Part shown: positions 21,784 through 33,437 of the stretch, in pieces
Numbering within the stretch: position 1 is the first letter of the stretch
Layout: each line of letters begins with the position of its first letter
The notes under the pieces: generated by a model
Database searches by the model: none
Seen by the model: the letters and a program-made list of their open reading frames with translations, nothing else
Told to the model about the DNA's origin: nothing
Program-made: the position numbers and the translations under genes
Origin: Diphasiastrum complanatum
Lineage: Eukaryota > Streptophyta > Lycopodiopsida > Lycopodiales > Lycopodiaceae
Direction: 5' to 3'
DNA: 64,000 nt
Assembly (NCBI GenBank): GCA_029204225.1
Contig: CM055111.1
Location: 20,804,503 to 20,868,502 of the forward strand

Positions 21784-22875
21784 AAATTTTTTGCACGTGT
21801 GAAAAGACGGCCGAGACACGTGTCGTCAGAAGATTAGACCACGTGGAATGTCCGTACTGACAATGATGATCCAATTATGAGGCCACGTGGGCTGAGACAT
21901 GTGCGCGAATCCCTAATCGACGCGTGTCATTCCGGCACGTGCCAGATATCAGATCAATCATTCTAGGTACGGCGCATCTAATTAGGCGAATCACAAGTCG
22001 ACACGTGTTCCTTCACCTCTCGTCCACACGTGCAAATTTTTTTTATACATAGGTCTTTTTGGGCTCGGATTTTCACGCAAATTCACGATTCCTTTGTCGG
22101 GTATCAATTTCAAGTGCACCGCTTGCTCTCATTACATCACGTTGGCTATTATGCACCTAGATCCGATACTGCATCGTCCGATATCAAATTCAAGCGCGTC
22201 TCACTACCCTTTTCTTTTCTGCTCGTTGTTCTTGCGCTTGGATCCGATACTCCAATTTCAAATATCTCTCTCGAGCGCACGTTAATTTGTCTTGCATGTC
22301 GGACTTGGGGTTTGAATCTAGTTTGTTTTATTTTTTTAATGAATTTTTGCAAATTTTTGCACGTGTGAAAAAATGGCCGAGACACGTGTCGTCAGATGAT
22401 TAGACCACATGGAATGTTCGTACCGACAAATGATGACCCAATTATGAGGACACGTGGGCTGAGACACGTGCCCGAATCCCATATCGATGCGTGTCATTGT
22501 CGCACGTGGCAGATGTTAGATCAATCATTCAATGTACAACACATTTACTTTGGCCAATTGCCTGTCGACACGTGTTCCTTCGCTTCTCCTCCACACGTGC
22601 GAAAACTTTTATGTAAATGGGTCTCTTGCGGATCGGATTTTCGCGCAAATTTACGATTGCTTTGCTGGATATCGATTTCAAGTGCGCCGCTTGCTCTCAT
22701 TACCTCTCATTGACTATTATGCGCCTGGATCCGATACTGCATCCTCCGATATCGCATTCAAGCGCGTTTCGTAACTCTTTTCTTTCTTGCTCTTTGTCCT
22801 TGCGCTCGGATCCGATACTCCAGCATCCAATATCTCTCTCGAGCGCACGTTGCCTTGACGTGCTTGTCTAACCTG
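21784..22875. promoter_or_regulatory. Tandemly duplicated ACGTG/G-box-rich intergenic region between two divergent genes
   Basis: Two direct copies, about 21,784-22,347 and 22,348-22,875, share blocks beginning GCACGTGTGAAAA, GGCCGAGACACGTGTCGTCAG, CCACGTGGGCTGAGAC and GTCGACACGTGTTCCTTC, and later CTCGGATCCGATACT words. Each copy holds roughly eight ACGTG cores, several as full CACGTG G-boxes, the site of plant bZIP and bHLH factors. A partial inverted-looking echo (AGAGCGCGCTTGAGAGCGATATC) is at 21,714-21,735. It lies between divergent start codons at 21,464 and 22,931, so a shared bidirectional promoter is the simplest reading. Short frames inside it are not called as genes. Confidence 0.7.
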
Positions 22876-22930
22876 GGCTTTGCGCCTGAGAGCGATATTT
22901 GGAACTTCAGTTCTGTTCTTTTTGTTTAAA

Positions 22931-24445
22931 ATGTCTAATTTTGAATCCAGTTTGCTTTCTTTTTTTAATGAAATTGGTATTACTGATAGGTTGGACTATT
23001 TCAAATCTCTTTTTTCTTCTTTTCTTTTTATTCTACCTTCTAGAACTGAGGGCTCTGGTGTGGAGGCATTTTCTTAGATATATCTCAGATTTAAGTCTCT
23101 GCTCAGTACTCCATTATTCAGATTTCAAAATAAAGACATGATTCATTATCAAGACCTGGTGCACTCGACAATCATATCTATAAAGCTTGACAGAATGTTT
23201 ACCAAGTTACATAATGATTTCAAGTCTGTAGATGAGTACCCAATTCATAATAAAAAATGTAGATTTGTTGATTTTCAGTCTGCTTTTGTTTGTTTTCTTT
23301 TGTTAAATATTTCTGACGATTCGGACTCTGTGCCCTCCACTTCTGAAGCAGCTTCTTCTAGTGGTACAGAGTCTGAGAAGTCAAAGATTGTAGATATAGA
23401 TACCTTTTTTTATTGATATGAGTGTTAATTTAGATGATTGTTTTGATTTTGATCATGCTCGAAATAGGGCTACTTTTATAGGCCCTAGAACACTCACTAC
23501 CCTTTTTCCTTCTAATAAATCTTTGATAACTTTGCCTATTTATAATATAGATAATAATTCCTTTTTGACAATATCGAATATATCGGATCTTTTTGACTTC
23601 ACTGAAGTTGAGACTCTTTATGATTTTGAGCAAAGAGCTTGATGAATTTTCAAATATAATTGATTTTGATGTTGATGATCTTCTCCCTGGTGTTGACGAT
23701 GTACATAATGATAAGTTTTATTCAGGGAAAGATTGCTTGAAAATGGTTGTGGAGGAAATGCGCAACAAAGAAGATGATCTACCTTTTGAGGAGGAGTTTC
23801 TTAGAATCCAAAGTCAACTTGGTTTTCCACAGCCAACTGCCTATTCACCAACAATATTGACATCGAAAGGTGGACATAATATTGATGGAGAGACAGTAAT
23901 CAGAGAAGACAAAGCCGAATGCGTAAGTTTTTGTCTCTTATCAAGTACTAGTAGATTTGTTATGTCAGATTATATACTGGAGCTTACTTTGTTTTTTATC
24001 ATTTCAGGAAACAATTTTCCTTGATGACTTCGCATTTCGTCGAGGATGGCAGAGATCTTCTGCGGGAGAATTTTCAAGAGATCATGCACTCGGACACTAT
24101 CTAAAGTCCTTCAAGAATAATGAGATAAGTGTTGCCCATTCAAAGTTTCATCAACATGGTGAAACTATGATTATGACAATCAAGGCACTGTCTCATTTTC
24201 TTGGAGGACATAATTTTAATAAGGTGCATAAAATAATTTTTGTAAAGAAAACTATTGCAATTAAAATTTTAGGATATGGACCAATGAATTCCATGCTCAG
24301 ATCATCTCATTTTGCAGTGTATGCTGCTTACATTGATCTGAGTAAGCATGAAAACTATGAGCTATTGGATCCATACGAAAGAAGAAAATTGTTGCATGAT
24401 TCTAAGTTGCAACTTTCATTGGAAAAAATATCGGAAGCAGATTAG
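22931..24445 (+). CDS. Orphan gene divergent from H3/Ulp1 gene, one intron, disrupted
   Basis: Opens at ATG 22,931 (MSNFESSLLSFFNEIG). The frame holds one TAG (23,075-23,077), then continues to 23,416, where a run of seven T at 23,405-23,411 appears to shift it; one base fewer would join it to the open frame from 23,418. A second shift lies near 23,595-23,640. The frame then reads on through an acidic stretch (DFDVDDLLPGVDD) and KMVVEEMRNKEDDLPFEEEFLRIQ to an 85 bp intron at 23,923-24,007 (GTAAGT...TTTCAG, phase kept), and a last exon rich in His and aromatic residues ending at TAG 24,443. I recognise no domain. Phase-kept splicing and long open stretches argue it was a real gene; the shifts suggest decay or unrecognised introns. 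Confidence 0.5.
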
Positions 24446-24475
24446 ATACTGCTGAATTTTACTTTGTAAATATTT

Positions 24476-24948
24476 TTATTTAATATACAAAATTTTATTG
24501 CCTACTGGCTTGTATAAATTTGCATGCTTTTTGAAATTTTTTATAATCCGTCGATTTTGTATGATGACGAATTTGGATTCTTTTGTAAAACCATTGAAAA
24601 AGTTGCAGTATATAGCTATTTTTTGTGCTAGTCCCGCCATGTTGTGTACTTTTATGAAATGCCGCTCTTGCTTGCCAACGAGATTTTTCCATTTCTTGCG
24701 ATGACCATATGCTAAGACTTCCACTATTTCTTGCAAAGAATGTCGACTATAAATAAACGATCCTTCTCATTGGTGTGGAACCACTTCATTGGAACTATTG
24801 AACAACACACAAATAACAAAAGTCCCAAGTGCGGTAAGTTGTGCTCAAAATTCAAAATTTCTTTGAAATTTGTTAGCAAAATAGGAATGTTCAATGTACA
24901 TGAGAATGCAATCAACGTGACAATAGCTTCTACTATGCAAAAGTACAA
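24476..24948 (-). pseudogene. Possible coding remnant, unidentified
   Basis: Two minus-strand open stretches (24,948-24,724 and 24,736-24,476) abut in different frames. The second (86 codons) is Lys/Arg-rich: HRKKWKNLVGKQERHF then FFNGFTKESKFVIIQNRRI. Nothing known is recognised. It could be a further gene of the same inserted block or chance. Confidence 0.25.
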
Positions 24949-24988
24949 AAGGATATGTCATGCATTTCGACTCACTTGGAGGGCCTAA

Positions 24989-25922
24989 AAATATGTTCGA
25001 ACGAAATCCCTAGGAGCACTTTATTATATTCCATCATTCAAAATGACATTGATATTCAAACTCCATTCCTTACTATTTTATCACTTTAATCATCAAAGTT
25101 TCAACTTGAAAGTTTGATTGCTATGAAGAGTTTTAGTTAGTTACTAATCCTTCCTCATCAGCACAAGAACTAGACTCCAAGAGCTCATGTAGCTTGGATG
25201 AAGGTGTAGCCCTTGAGAGAGTAGCTTTGATCACCAAAAACTAAAATCAATTAGTCTGCCCTTGTTCTTCCATGTCATTGCTTAGTAGGAATGAGAAGCT
25301 ACCCTCCTCTAGCTCTTAGAAACAAAAGAGGTACATGGCAGTGATGGCTAAGAAAAATAATCAGCTAAAGCTTAAGAAGCTAAGATAAAGAGTGTAGCTT
25401 CTTTTGAATGGATGCGATAAGAAGATTGAAGTCAGATTCCTACTGCATAAGTAAATGATGATTTTCTCAGAGGTATGACAACAAGCTGATATAAATTTGT
25501 CAAAAACAAAAGTCAAGCTTTCAATTTCCATAACAGTGAGTCGGAAAATAGCATATACATAAGATATATATGGATCATCAGAACTTTCACCCTCCCTCTA
25601 TTATTACAAACAGCCCACAAAACTGGCTAAAATATTGACGCGGTGTCGAGGCTGCACTCTTTAGAAAAGCTGAAGCCATCGCCCACACATAATATTCAAA
25701 CAACAGGTGTGGATGTCGTGGTTGAATTGGAAGCGACTTCACCAATGTTGAAGCTTCAGCTCATTGAGAGCAACTTTGAAGAGCATTTTCCCAAGGCTTC
25801 AATGAGAAAGTCCTACTAGATGATTATTCAAAGTGTGCCTTGGATTACAAGGATGCCAAATCCTTGAAAGTCCTCAAAGTCTTAACATTTGCAAAATTCC
25901 TGGCTTGCTAGTTTCACATCGT
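24989..25922. other. Region downstream of SBPase, presumed 3' UTR and intergenic
   Basis: No coding signal. The first few hundred bases next to 25,922 should contain the SBPase 3' UTR (minus strand); I could not place a polyadenylation signal with confidence. Confidence 0.4.
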
Positions 25923-28254
25923 CTATACAGCCTGAGCTGGAACCTTGGCAAGTCTGGATGCCCCATATAAAGTTTCCTCAAACCGAATAATCTCATTTTT
26001 GGAACCATAAGCTACTTGTGTTCGGTCGTCTGTGTTGATGATAACTTTGTCTAAGACAGATTGCTTGCCGTCGCTGCTGTAACCTCCAGCCTTTTCAATC
26101 AAAAGGCCCAATGGAGCTACTTCAAACAATAGCCTCAATTTCGCTTTGGTAGTTGGTGAGGTTACATTGGTGAATATTCCTTTTTCTTTCACAATGATCT
26201 GTACGACAATCAAAACAAATAATGTTTGAACAGATGTAAGATAGAAGAAGTAAGGTTGCATCAATGGTGATTCTACTGGAAATCATTTGAAAGACTTATT
26301 TTGATCATACCAGAAAATAATACCAAACCGAAAAGTTTTGATATAAGAAAGAAACTTTTACAAGGTGGTGAAAACCAAAAAATCCTCCTCATCACCCAGA
26401 GACAGATTGTAATTAGCTTAGGTAGCTCCCTAAGTAGATATGCAATACCTGGTTAACATCTGGCACCATACCGCCAGTATAGCGTAGCGTGTATCTCTCG
26501 CTAACGTAATAATTGATTAGCTGTTTAGCAGGAAAAGTAAAAGTTCAGCCAAGGATAGTGAATATATCACAACATAAGATATTATTAGTACTTGACTGCA
26601 AAATATCTTTTCTTGCATATTCACATTTTGCAGGAAAGCAGATTGTTTCATGAAATGCTCAGCATGGCGGGTCTGTGCGACACAAAAGACTGGTCACAGC
26701 TGTGAAGGAAAATTGATAAATCCATGTACCTTCTCATAGTCTGGATTGTCAAAAGTTGCACGAAGGTTTCCAGGAGAAAACAATTTGCCTTCACCAATTT
26801 CTGTTGTTTCCTTAACGTGTTGCCACTTGCCTGACATTAAATCGCACCAAAGACAATGCAGAGTGTGCATTAGGGTAAGATACATGAACCCCACAATTTT
26901 CTTCAGGAAGGTGAGTACCCATCAGTAATATCTCTTACCATCATCCAACAGAAGGAACTCATGTGTTCCTGGAAAGTCCTTTAAAGCAAGAACATAAGTT
27001 GTACGAGGTCCATATATGCCCATGCCTGCAGCTACTTGATCCCGGCCGGTGACGCCTGTGAGCTTATCCCCAGGCCATACTCCAAAGATGGTACCCACTG
27101 TGAAATTGGTATCCACAATGCTTGAGCCATCCAAGGGATCAAACGCTACGCTGAAACCACCTATGCATGAACAGTTGTGTCAGATTGCTTAATTGAAAAA
27201 AGCTGGAACAACACAGTGTTAATAATAAACTGCTAGGATCTAAATACAGTAGCATCAAGCAGACTGCAGATCTGCAGATATATTTTTCCTTAATGCTGTC
27301 AGAAACTTTTCATTCAGTTCATCTAGTGTGTTCAACTTACTGGCCAGAAGACAAAAGTCATATTATCGTAAAGACAACTGAAGTAGCATAGAAGAAAATG
27401 TGCATAGGTTATCCTTCATAATTATCTAGCTATTAGAAATGTATGCATACCGTTAACAGGTCCACCCATATCTAGCAATTCGGGATCCTCCTCAGAACAC
27501 GCATACTTGCAGAAGTGTGAAAATTTAAGCGCCTGTAGAAAGTTCAATTGTGTTGGGTAAAATATGCCACAGACAAAAAGAAGTTCTTAGGGTGCAGCAT
27601 CAGATGCAGAAGTACAACTCTGAAACAAAATGTGATTAACACGCTTTGAAATCTTTGGATAGCTTACTTCAAACAGAAGCTTGTTGGCAAGGAGATCAAC
27701 CGCCAGCTGCTCGTCTCCAAAGGTGTTGATGCATGCTGTTGCACCACAGGATGCAGTGCGTACTTTGAATGAGATCGTTCTGAGTGCCTCCCCCAGCGAG
27801 ACCAGTAGCCTCCCAAGGTTTTTATCTGGACTTGCGGTTGCAAGAAATTCTTCCTGCATCGCATACAAAACAGCCCTAATTCTTGTAAAGAACTTCTGTT
27901 ACAAAGGCAAACGCTAGCATGTGCAGAATAGATGAGAGAAACTCGCAAAATCAGAATCAAAGATCATCCTTGTCATGAATAATTTCTAAAGATTACACGA
28001 ACTGCATCATTGTTAAAACGTATAAATCTAATAGCAGACAGAGAAAGTAATAATCTACCAGAGTATCCCCTAGCTCAGCTCGTGTAAGAACTCTTCTGCT
28101 ACTAAAAGAGGATGTTTGAAATCTTGATGATAACTGCAGAAATGGAGATGCCTTTCCATAGAAAACACTGCCGGATCCTCCCTGCAAACGTTAAAAATCG
28201 AAAGCTATTACAACAGCCAAACGAAACTCGATAAGAACACATTAAGTACATCAG

Positions 28255-28339
<85 letters not shown>

Positions 28340-29123
28340 TCAGTCCAATTTCACAAATGGCACAAGATGATGCCTTCATCAATGAATGTTACAGGTAGGT
28401 GTAGTTTAGGAACAAAGAATCATAACTGCAAGCTGTCCGTACAATAGAATCTATCGTTTAACACCAAAAGAGATAAAAGTATCTTAAAGTCCGGAACTTC
28501 CAAAAATTTGTGCTACTTCTCGCAGGCATAAATGATAAGACACACAAAATCGTGATCATGCCTCATCAGTTTACACATAAAAGAAAAAAGATGCATCCTA
28601 TGTGTGTTTCCGACTTTCCATTATAACTGCTCTATTTACCACAACTCTGGAATCACGTGAAATACCTGCTAGATAGTGACAAAGAAAAATAAGATACTTT
28701 CAGATCACGTCCACATAAGGCTGATAAAATTTATCAACAACATTATAGCAAATTAAAGCCCTGGTTCCAACAATTATGCTAAGGATTCAAGACTATGTTC
28801 CAAAATCGCCAAAAAACTAATCAATTATCACACTCAACACTTCTATTTATCTCCAAGGAAATTTGGACAGAGACATTTCAAGTTAGCATAAAACCTTTAA
28901 ACCATCCAAACCACTCAGTCAGCGAGCTACAACAAAGATTAAGAAGGATGAAGCAGACGTTGCATATACTTACAAGTTTTGAAACAGCAATTGGGCTATT
29001 CTTGACAACTAGGGGAGCTTGCAAACAATTGATTCCGCAGCTCCCTGAATGTGAAGACCTTGCTACCAAGCCCGTGGCGGCGAAGGATCCAACTTGCCCG
29101 ATTGCAGGAGCCAGAGCCGCCAT
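25923..29123 (-). CDS. SBPASE: Sedoheptulose-1,7-bisphosphatase, chloroplastic precursor
   Basis: Hydrolyses sedoheptulose-1,7-bisphosphate to the 7-phosphate in the regenerative phase of the Calvin cycle, in the chloroplast stroma. Exons (minus): 29,123-28,974; 28,181-28,059; 27,853-27,668; 27,532-27,451; 27,160-26,939; 26,830-26,730; 26,520-26,449; 26,198-25,923. All introns are GT-AG and phases agree, giving 403 residues and a TAG stop, close to the ~390 of other plant SBPases. Residues 1 to ~75 are Ser/Ala-rich with few acids, as expected for a transit peptide. The thioredoxin-controlled pair is in [12 protein letters not shown] (Cys127, Cys132). Metal and substrate motifs include CSEEDPEL (~165-172) and [11 protein letters not shown] (187-197). 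[11 protein letters not shown], the CGxTAC motif and the overall run favour SBPase over chloroplast FBPase. No damage seen; very likely functional. ATG at 29,123 was chosen because an upstream in-frame GTG codes Val. Confidence 0.95.
28254..28337 (+). repeat. (GA)n microsatellite in SBPase intron 1
   Basis: About 40 uninterrupted AG units between exons 1 and 2. On the transcribed strand it is a CT run, far from either splice site. Confidence 0.97.
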
Positions 29124-29338
29124 ATCCACAGTCCAGATCAGCTGGAATCAGTGCAATGGTTGCTCTAATTTCTCACAGTTCGCCAAGCTTTAACACTCCG
29201 CACACACAACTCTCCAGTCAGACACGCACGAGTCAAAGCTCAAGTCTCTCGCTCGCTCGATCCAGATCGACCGATCGATCGATCGATGATCGAGAGAAAG
29301 AGAGATGGGAGGGGAAAAAACGAAGAGTGAGAGGAGAC

Positions 29339-29375
<37 letters not shown>

Positions 29376-29400
29376 ATTGAAAGGTTGGCTGAGAAGAAGC
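29124..29400 (-). promoter_or_regulatory. SBPase 5' UTR and proximal promoter region
   Basis: Upstream of the start codon on the minus strand lie a GATC tetramer run (29,268-29,288), a pyrimidine-rich tract and a (CT)n run (29,341-29,371 as GA on the plus strand). CT-rich leaders are common in plant photosynthetic genes. No convincing TATA box was found. Confidence 0.45.
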
Positions 29401-31914
29401 ATGAGATGGCTTAATAAGGACCACGAGGGTGTCCATGTAGGCCAAAGGGATAGAAAACATATTTGTGGATAAAAATGTACCCCATCATTGGACACCTTGC
29501 TTGGAAAATCGGCAAACTATAGGAATGGAACTGACATGTTTTTTTAAAAATCGGCATCATAAAATGTTTGACGATTTTTTATACAAGCATATATACCTTT
29601 TTTTATAGATAAAAGTCTTCAAAAAACTGAGAAGTTTCATAAAATGCAGGTTTTTTGAGGATAATTCAAAAGAGGTTTTTAGAGCACTGATGGACATGCT
29701 TCTAAAATTTGATTTATTTATTTTCAACCGGTTGCACAATGACAATGTGCTAGAGCAACCTGATGGGTCAATGGGTTCCACCTAGGAACTCACTCAAACC
29801 ATCAAACTCGAGCCCATTCCAAATCCCAATGTGTAAGAGCACTTGTGATGTCACTCCGGAATGGAAAATAACTTCGTGAGCGGGATTCCCAAGTTAAATC
29901 TAAACTTTAGTGTAGCACTTGTGATTTGATTTTTATCTCATAAAAGCTTACAAAAATCTCTTCCCGTTAAAGCCAAATACAAAAGTAGCGCCTATCGCGT
30001 ATGTTTTAAATGTAAGCTAGTTGAAGAAGATGAGACCCGCCTCTTCTTTCCTTGTTATCTTCCTCTTCACGATGCATTAAGTTTAGGAGGTTTTGCCACT
30101 CCTCTCTACTCAATGATCAGTTTCTTTTGTCAATCGTAAACAAATTATTGCAATGACTTAGAGCTCCATCTCAGTGGCATATTTGGTTGAACAGACATAG
30201 TAGAAAATTTGGGAGTGGAGATTTTTCCATTGTCCCCTTGATGTTATACAAAAAAACTGCTAAGTTTTGCTTTTTTTGAGTTCTTCTTATACTTTTGTAA
30301 ATAGTTCTTAATCATTGGCTAATCGATCGAGAGAGAAAAAAAAAATCTAATATATTGCAACTGAACATCTTGTCCAATCTCTTACTGACATAGTTTACAA
30401 CACATCAAAATATTGGTTATTGCAAAGAGGTTATCTGAACAGCTTTTGCTAGAGTCACTAGGATGATGACTCTGAGATGTTGGCACCTTTGTTTGAAGAG
30501 TTCAGGGAGATGAAGTGTTGGCTGATTATGTGGAATCCCCAAGATGCTGGGCCAAAGCTATTCTAAGAGCACCTCTCACCTTAGACCGAGGAGGTCTCTG
30601 AGTAGAAGAGAAGGATGAAGAATGAGAGCCGAGAAATACTAGCTAGGACAACAGTCGGAGTTTATGTGAGCCTCATGGTGAATCCCAAGTGATGGAATGA
30701 CCATGTAGGAGTTAGTATTTGTAATAAATGTTGTAGATTCTCTTAAAGAAAGTAGAGTGAGCCACCTTTTGAAGGTGACCTCTAGTGGAGGAGCTAATTC
30801 CACTTGTAATTTGCTAAATTGTAGAATTGCCACTTAGGCTCCACCTAAGCAACTCATTTGCTTATTTAAGAGCCCTCCTCTCTTGTGAGGGAGCTTTTGT
30901 TGAAATGCTCTTGCTCTTGATTTAATGAGAAAGATCTTCCAAGAGTTTTGAGCCTTCTCTCTAGCTCCATGATCATGTTGGTGTTCTTGAGTGAAGCTTT
31001 CATGATCTTGCTTTCATACTCTTAATGTAGTAGTGGAATTAGATTAATTCCTTATTTTTTTGTTCATGCATTGTGGAGTAGAGTGAAATGATTTATTGTT
31101 TGCCTTAGAATAGTTTCAAGCTTTCAAGTAACCTAGACAGGCTAAAATTGTGATTTAGATCCTGCATATCCTCATACATTTCAGTTCTTGATGTTCTTGG
31201 GGAGCCCAAGAATCAAGAGATGGGTATTTCTTGATCCTTGGCCTTGTGAGCTTGCTAATTTGGTTTCTTGTTTTCTTGTTTCATTTCTATTTGGTGCTTT
31301 AGATTAATTTAAGTTTCAAGAACGTTTCCAATCTCGTTCTTACTGTAAGTAGAAGTAGAAATCTGAAGACATTCATCCAGGTTGCATGCTGATTTTTAGA
31401 TGATTGCCATGGCTTTGCATATTCTAATGAGTGTGAGTGCTTCAAGAAGTGAATGAAACCTGAGAATCCTCTGACAGGCAGGATTAAAACCACTATTCTA
31501 CATAACACGATCTTGTTGTCTGACTGCCCGTTGAATCTAGACTTGTTTGCCAAGAACCATCTGAAGTCTGGTAACAGACAGTGAGAAATAGATAACTAAG
31601 TGCCAACTGGTATGAAACTGAGCAGAGAATCAAACTATCACATATAGGAATCTGTAAACATTTGGCACCCTTGCCTTTTGAACATAAATAGACTCATTGA
31701 ACATGCCTTTCCAGTATGTTGACATCAGAACCAGTTAAATCTCTGCAATAATTTTTCCAATCACTTACAGATCTACTACCTTTCAGAAGTTTCTACATTT
31801 GATCTGCACTTTCAAATCTATCCATATACAGTAGCCTGCTCTCTCTTTGCATCCTTATCCCACATTGTCACCATGCTCTTTTCACAATCATGCACATTCT
31901 TGCAGGTCACGCTC
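29401..31914. other. Intergenic DNA, no gene supported
   Basis: AT-rich. Short open frames show no domain. The stretch 30,840-31,260 (word GAAAGATCTTCCAAGAGTTTTGAGCC and neighbours) has the texture of a decayed LTR or leader, but no second copy exists in the window to test this. Confidence 0.5.
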
Positions 31915-32610
31915 CACTTTCGTTAGAGTCCGTCTCTCCCATCTCGACTAGACTTCAAAAATCTCGACCAGTTCTAGACCACTCCAATCTGACTAGATCC
32001 AAACTTCAAAACTCTCAACCGGGGATCCATAATGATCTCATCTCCACCGGATATAGAACGATCCCTTCTCAACCAGATCCAGAACAAGCTGATCTCGATT
32101 GGATATAAAACGATCTCTTCTCAACCTAATCCAAAATGATCTCATCTCAACCGGATCAAAACCACTCCAATCTTGAGTGGATCTCTAATCTCGATCGGAT
32201 CCAGACTTCAAAAATCTCGACCGGTTCTAGACCACCCCAATCTCGACTGGATCCAGACCTCAGAAAATCTCGACTGGATTCTCATCTCGACCGAATATAG
32301 AATGATCTCTTCTCAACCAGATCCAGAACGATCTCATCTCAAACAGATCAATACCACTCCAATCTCGACCGGATCTTTGATCTTGATTGGATCTAGAATT
32401 CAAAAAATCTCAACCGGTTCCAGACCATTCCAATCTTGATCGGGGAATCCAGACTTCAAAAATCTTGACCGGATCCAGAATGATCTCTTCTCAACCGGAT
32501 CCAGAATGAGGGGGGTCTCATCTCAACCGGATCAAGACCACTCCAATCTCGACCGGATCCAAACATCTCTAATCTCGACCAGGCTCTAGGAGGCATTTCG
32601 ACCGGATTCC
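31915..32610 (+). repeat. Degenerate CGACCGGATC minisatellite
   Basis: The words AATCTCGACCGGATCCAGA, CTTCAAAAATCTCGACCGG, GATCTCATCTCAACCGGATC and GACCACTCCAATCTCGAC recur many times, in units of about 20 bases grouped into a higher-order period near 60-130 bases. It directly precedes a gypsy gag fragment, so it is probably that element's leader. Open frames through it are by-products. Confidence 0.8.
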
Positions 32611-32705
32611 AACCTATCCAAAAAAAACAAAAAACAAAAAACATAAAAATCAACAACACAACAAAAACACAAAAAACTACCACAGAGATAATCCAGCCAG
32701 TCCTG

Positions 32706-33300
32706 ATGGATCGAAAGTACGATCCTAATAATACAGAAGATTATCCACCAGAGATGGTATCACCTACATCTGAACAAGCTAGACAACTTAGATTCTCACA
32801 GATGAAATCACACGGACACGAGCCATTTACAAACCCATTCGATAGATGGGAGCCCACTCGAGCAGAACCCTCATACGATCGACCACACTTCCATGTTGCT
32901 AAGTCATCACACGCAAGAGCCCACCTTAATGGGGCTTTTGCAAATCATAGACCTCGTACAAAAAACGTACTCCCAAGCTAGATCTTCCAAAATACGATGG
33001 TAACTCGGACCCTCAAAGATTTTTACAAGTCTTTAAGAATGCTTGTGATGTCTATGGGGAAACATCCAATGAAACAATGGTCCAACTTTTCTCGATGACC
33101 ATGATGGATCAAGCGTCAGACTACTAAGCATATGTTTGCTCAAAGACGAAAAAAGTATTTGCACAGTGGATGTTTAAAGGGAAAGAACATCAGACTCTTA
33201 TCTCAAAAAGCTCATACATGAAATGAGACACATAGTTATAGCAAAAAAGAGAGTATATGTACTACTACTCTAAATATAACCAGTCGTGTCAGCATCCTAG
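32706..33300 (+). pseudogene. Gypsy gag N-terminal fragment
   Basis: An open stretch 32,706-32,981 encodes a hydrophilic N-terminal tail; after a frameshift it reads LDLPKYDGNSDPQRFLQVFKNACDVYGE and MVQLFSMTMMDQASDY (about 32,982-33,125), the start of a retrotransposon gag capsid domain. Stops at 33,124 and later end it. The rest of the element is absent. Confidence 0.75.
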
Positions 33301-33437
33301 TGTCATTCCATATCTAACTCTTCACAATAGACTAGCCTTGACAATATTAATTGGCCTTATAATGTCATTTCAATACCATGGACAAGGTTAGCCCATTTAG
33401 AAATTCAAAATGTTCACTAAAATATACAATTTATTTA

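Noticed and set aside
22030-22871. Open frames inside the ACGTG-rich repeats (for example 22,030-22,368 and 22,396-22,713)
   Set aside because: They are not conserved in frame between the two copies of the repeat, which points to non-coding DNA.
24230-24278. Second intron in the orphan gene (GTGCAT...TTTTAG)
   Set aside because: It would be 49 bp, shorter than plant introns usually are, and removing it breaks the frame, whereas reading through keeps it open.
28256-28447. Arg-Glu repeat open frame
   Set aside because: Product of the (GA)n microsatellite inside SBPase intron 1.
25923-29123. Chloroplast fructose-1,6-bisphosphatase
   Set aside because: The two enzymes are homologous, but the CGATAC redox pair near residue 130 and the [11 protein letters not shown] and [18 protein letters not shown] context match SBPase; the FBPase redox loop with its cluster of Cys is absent.
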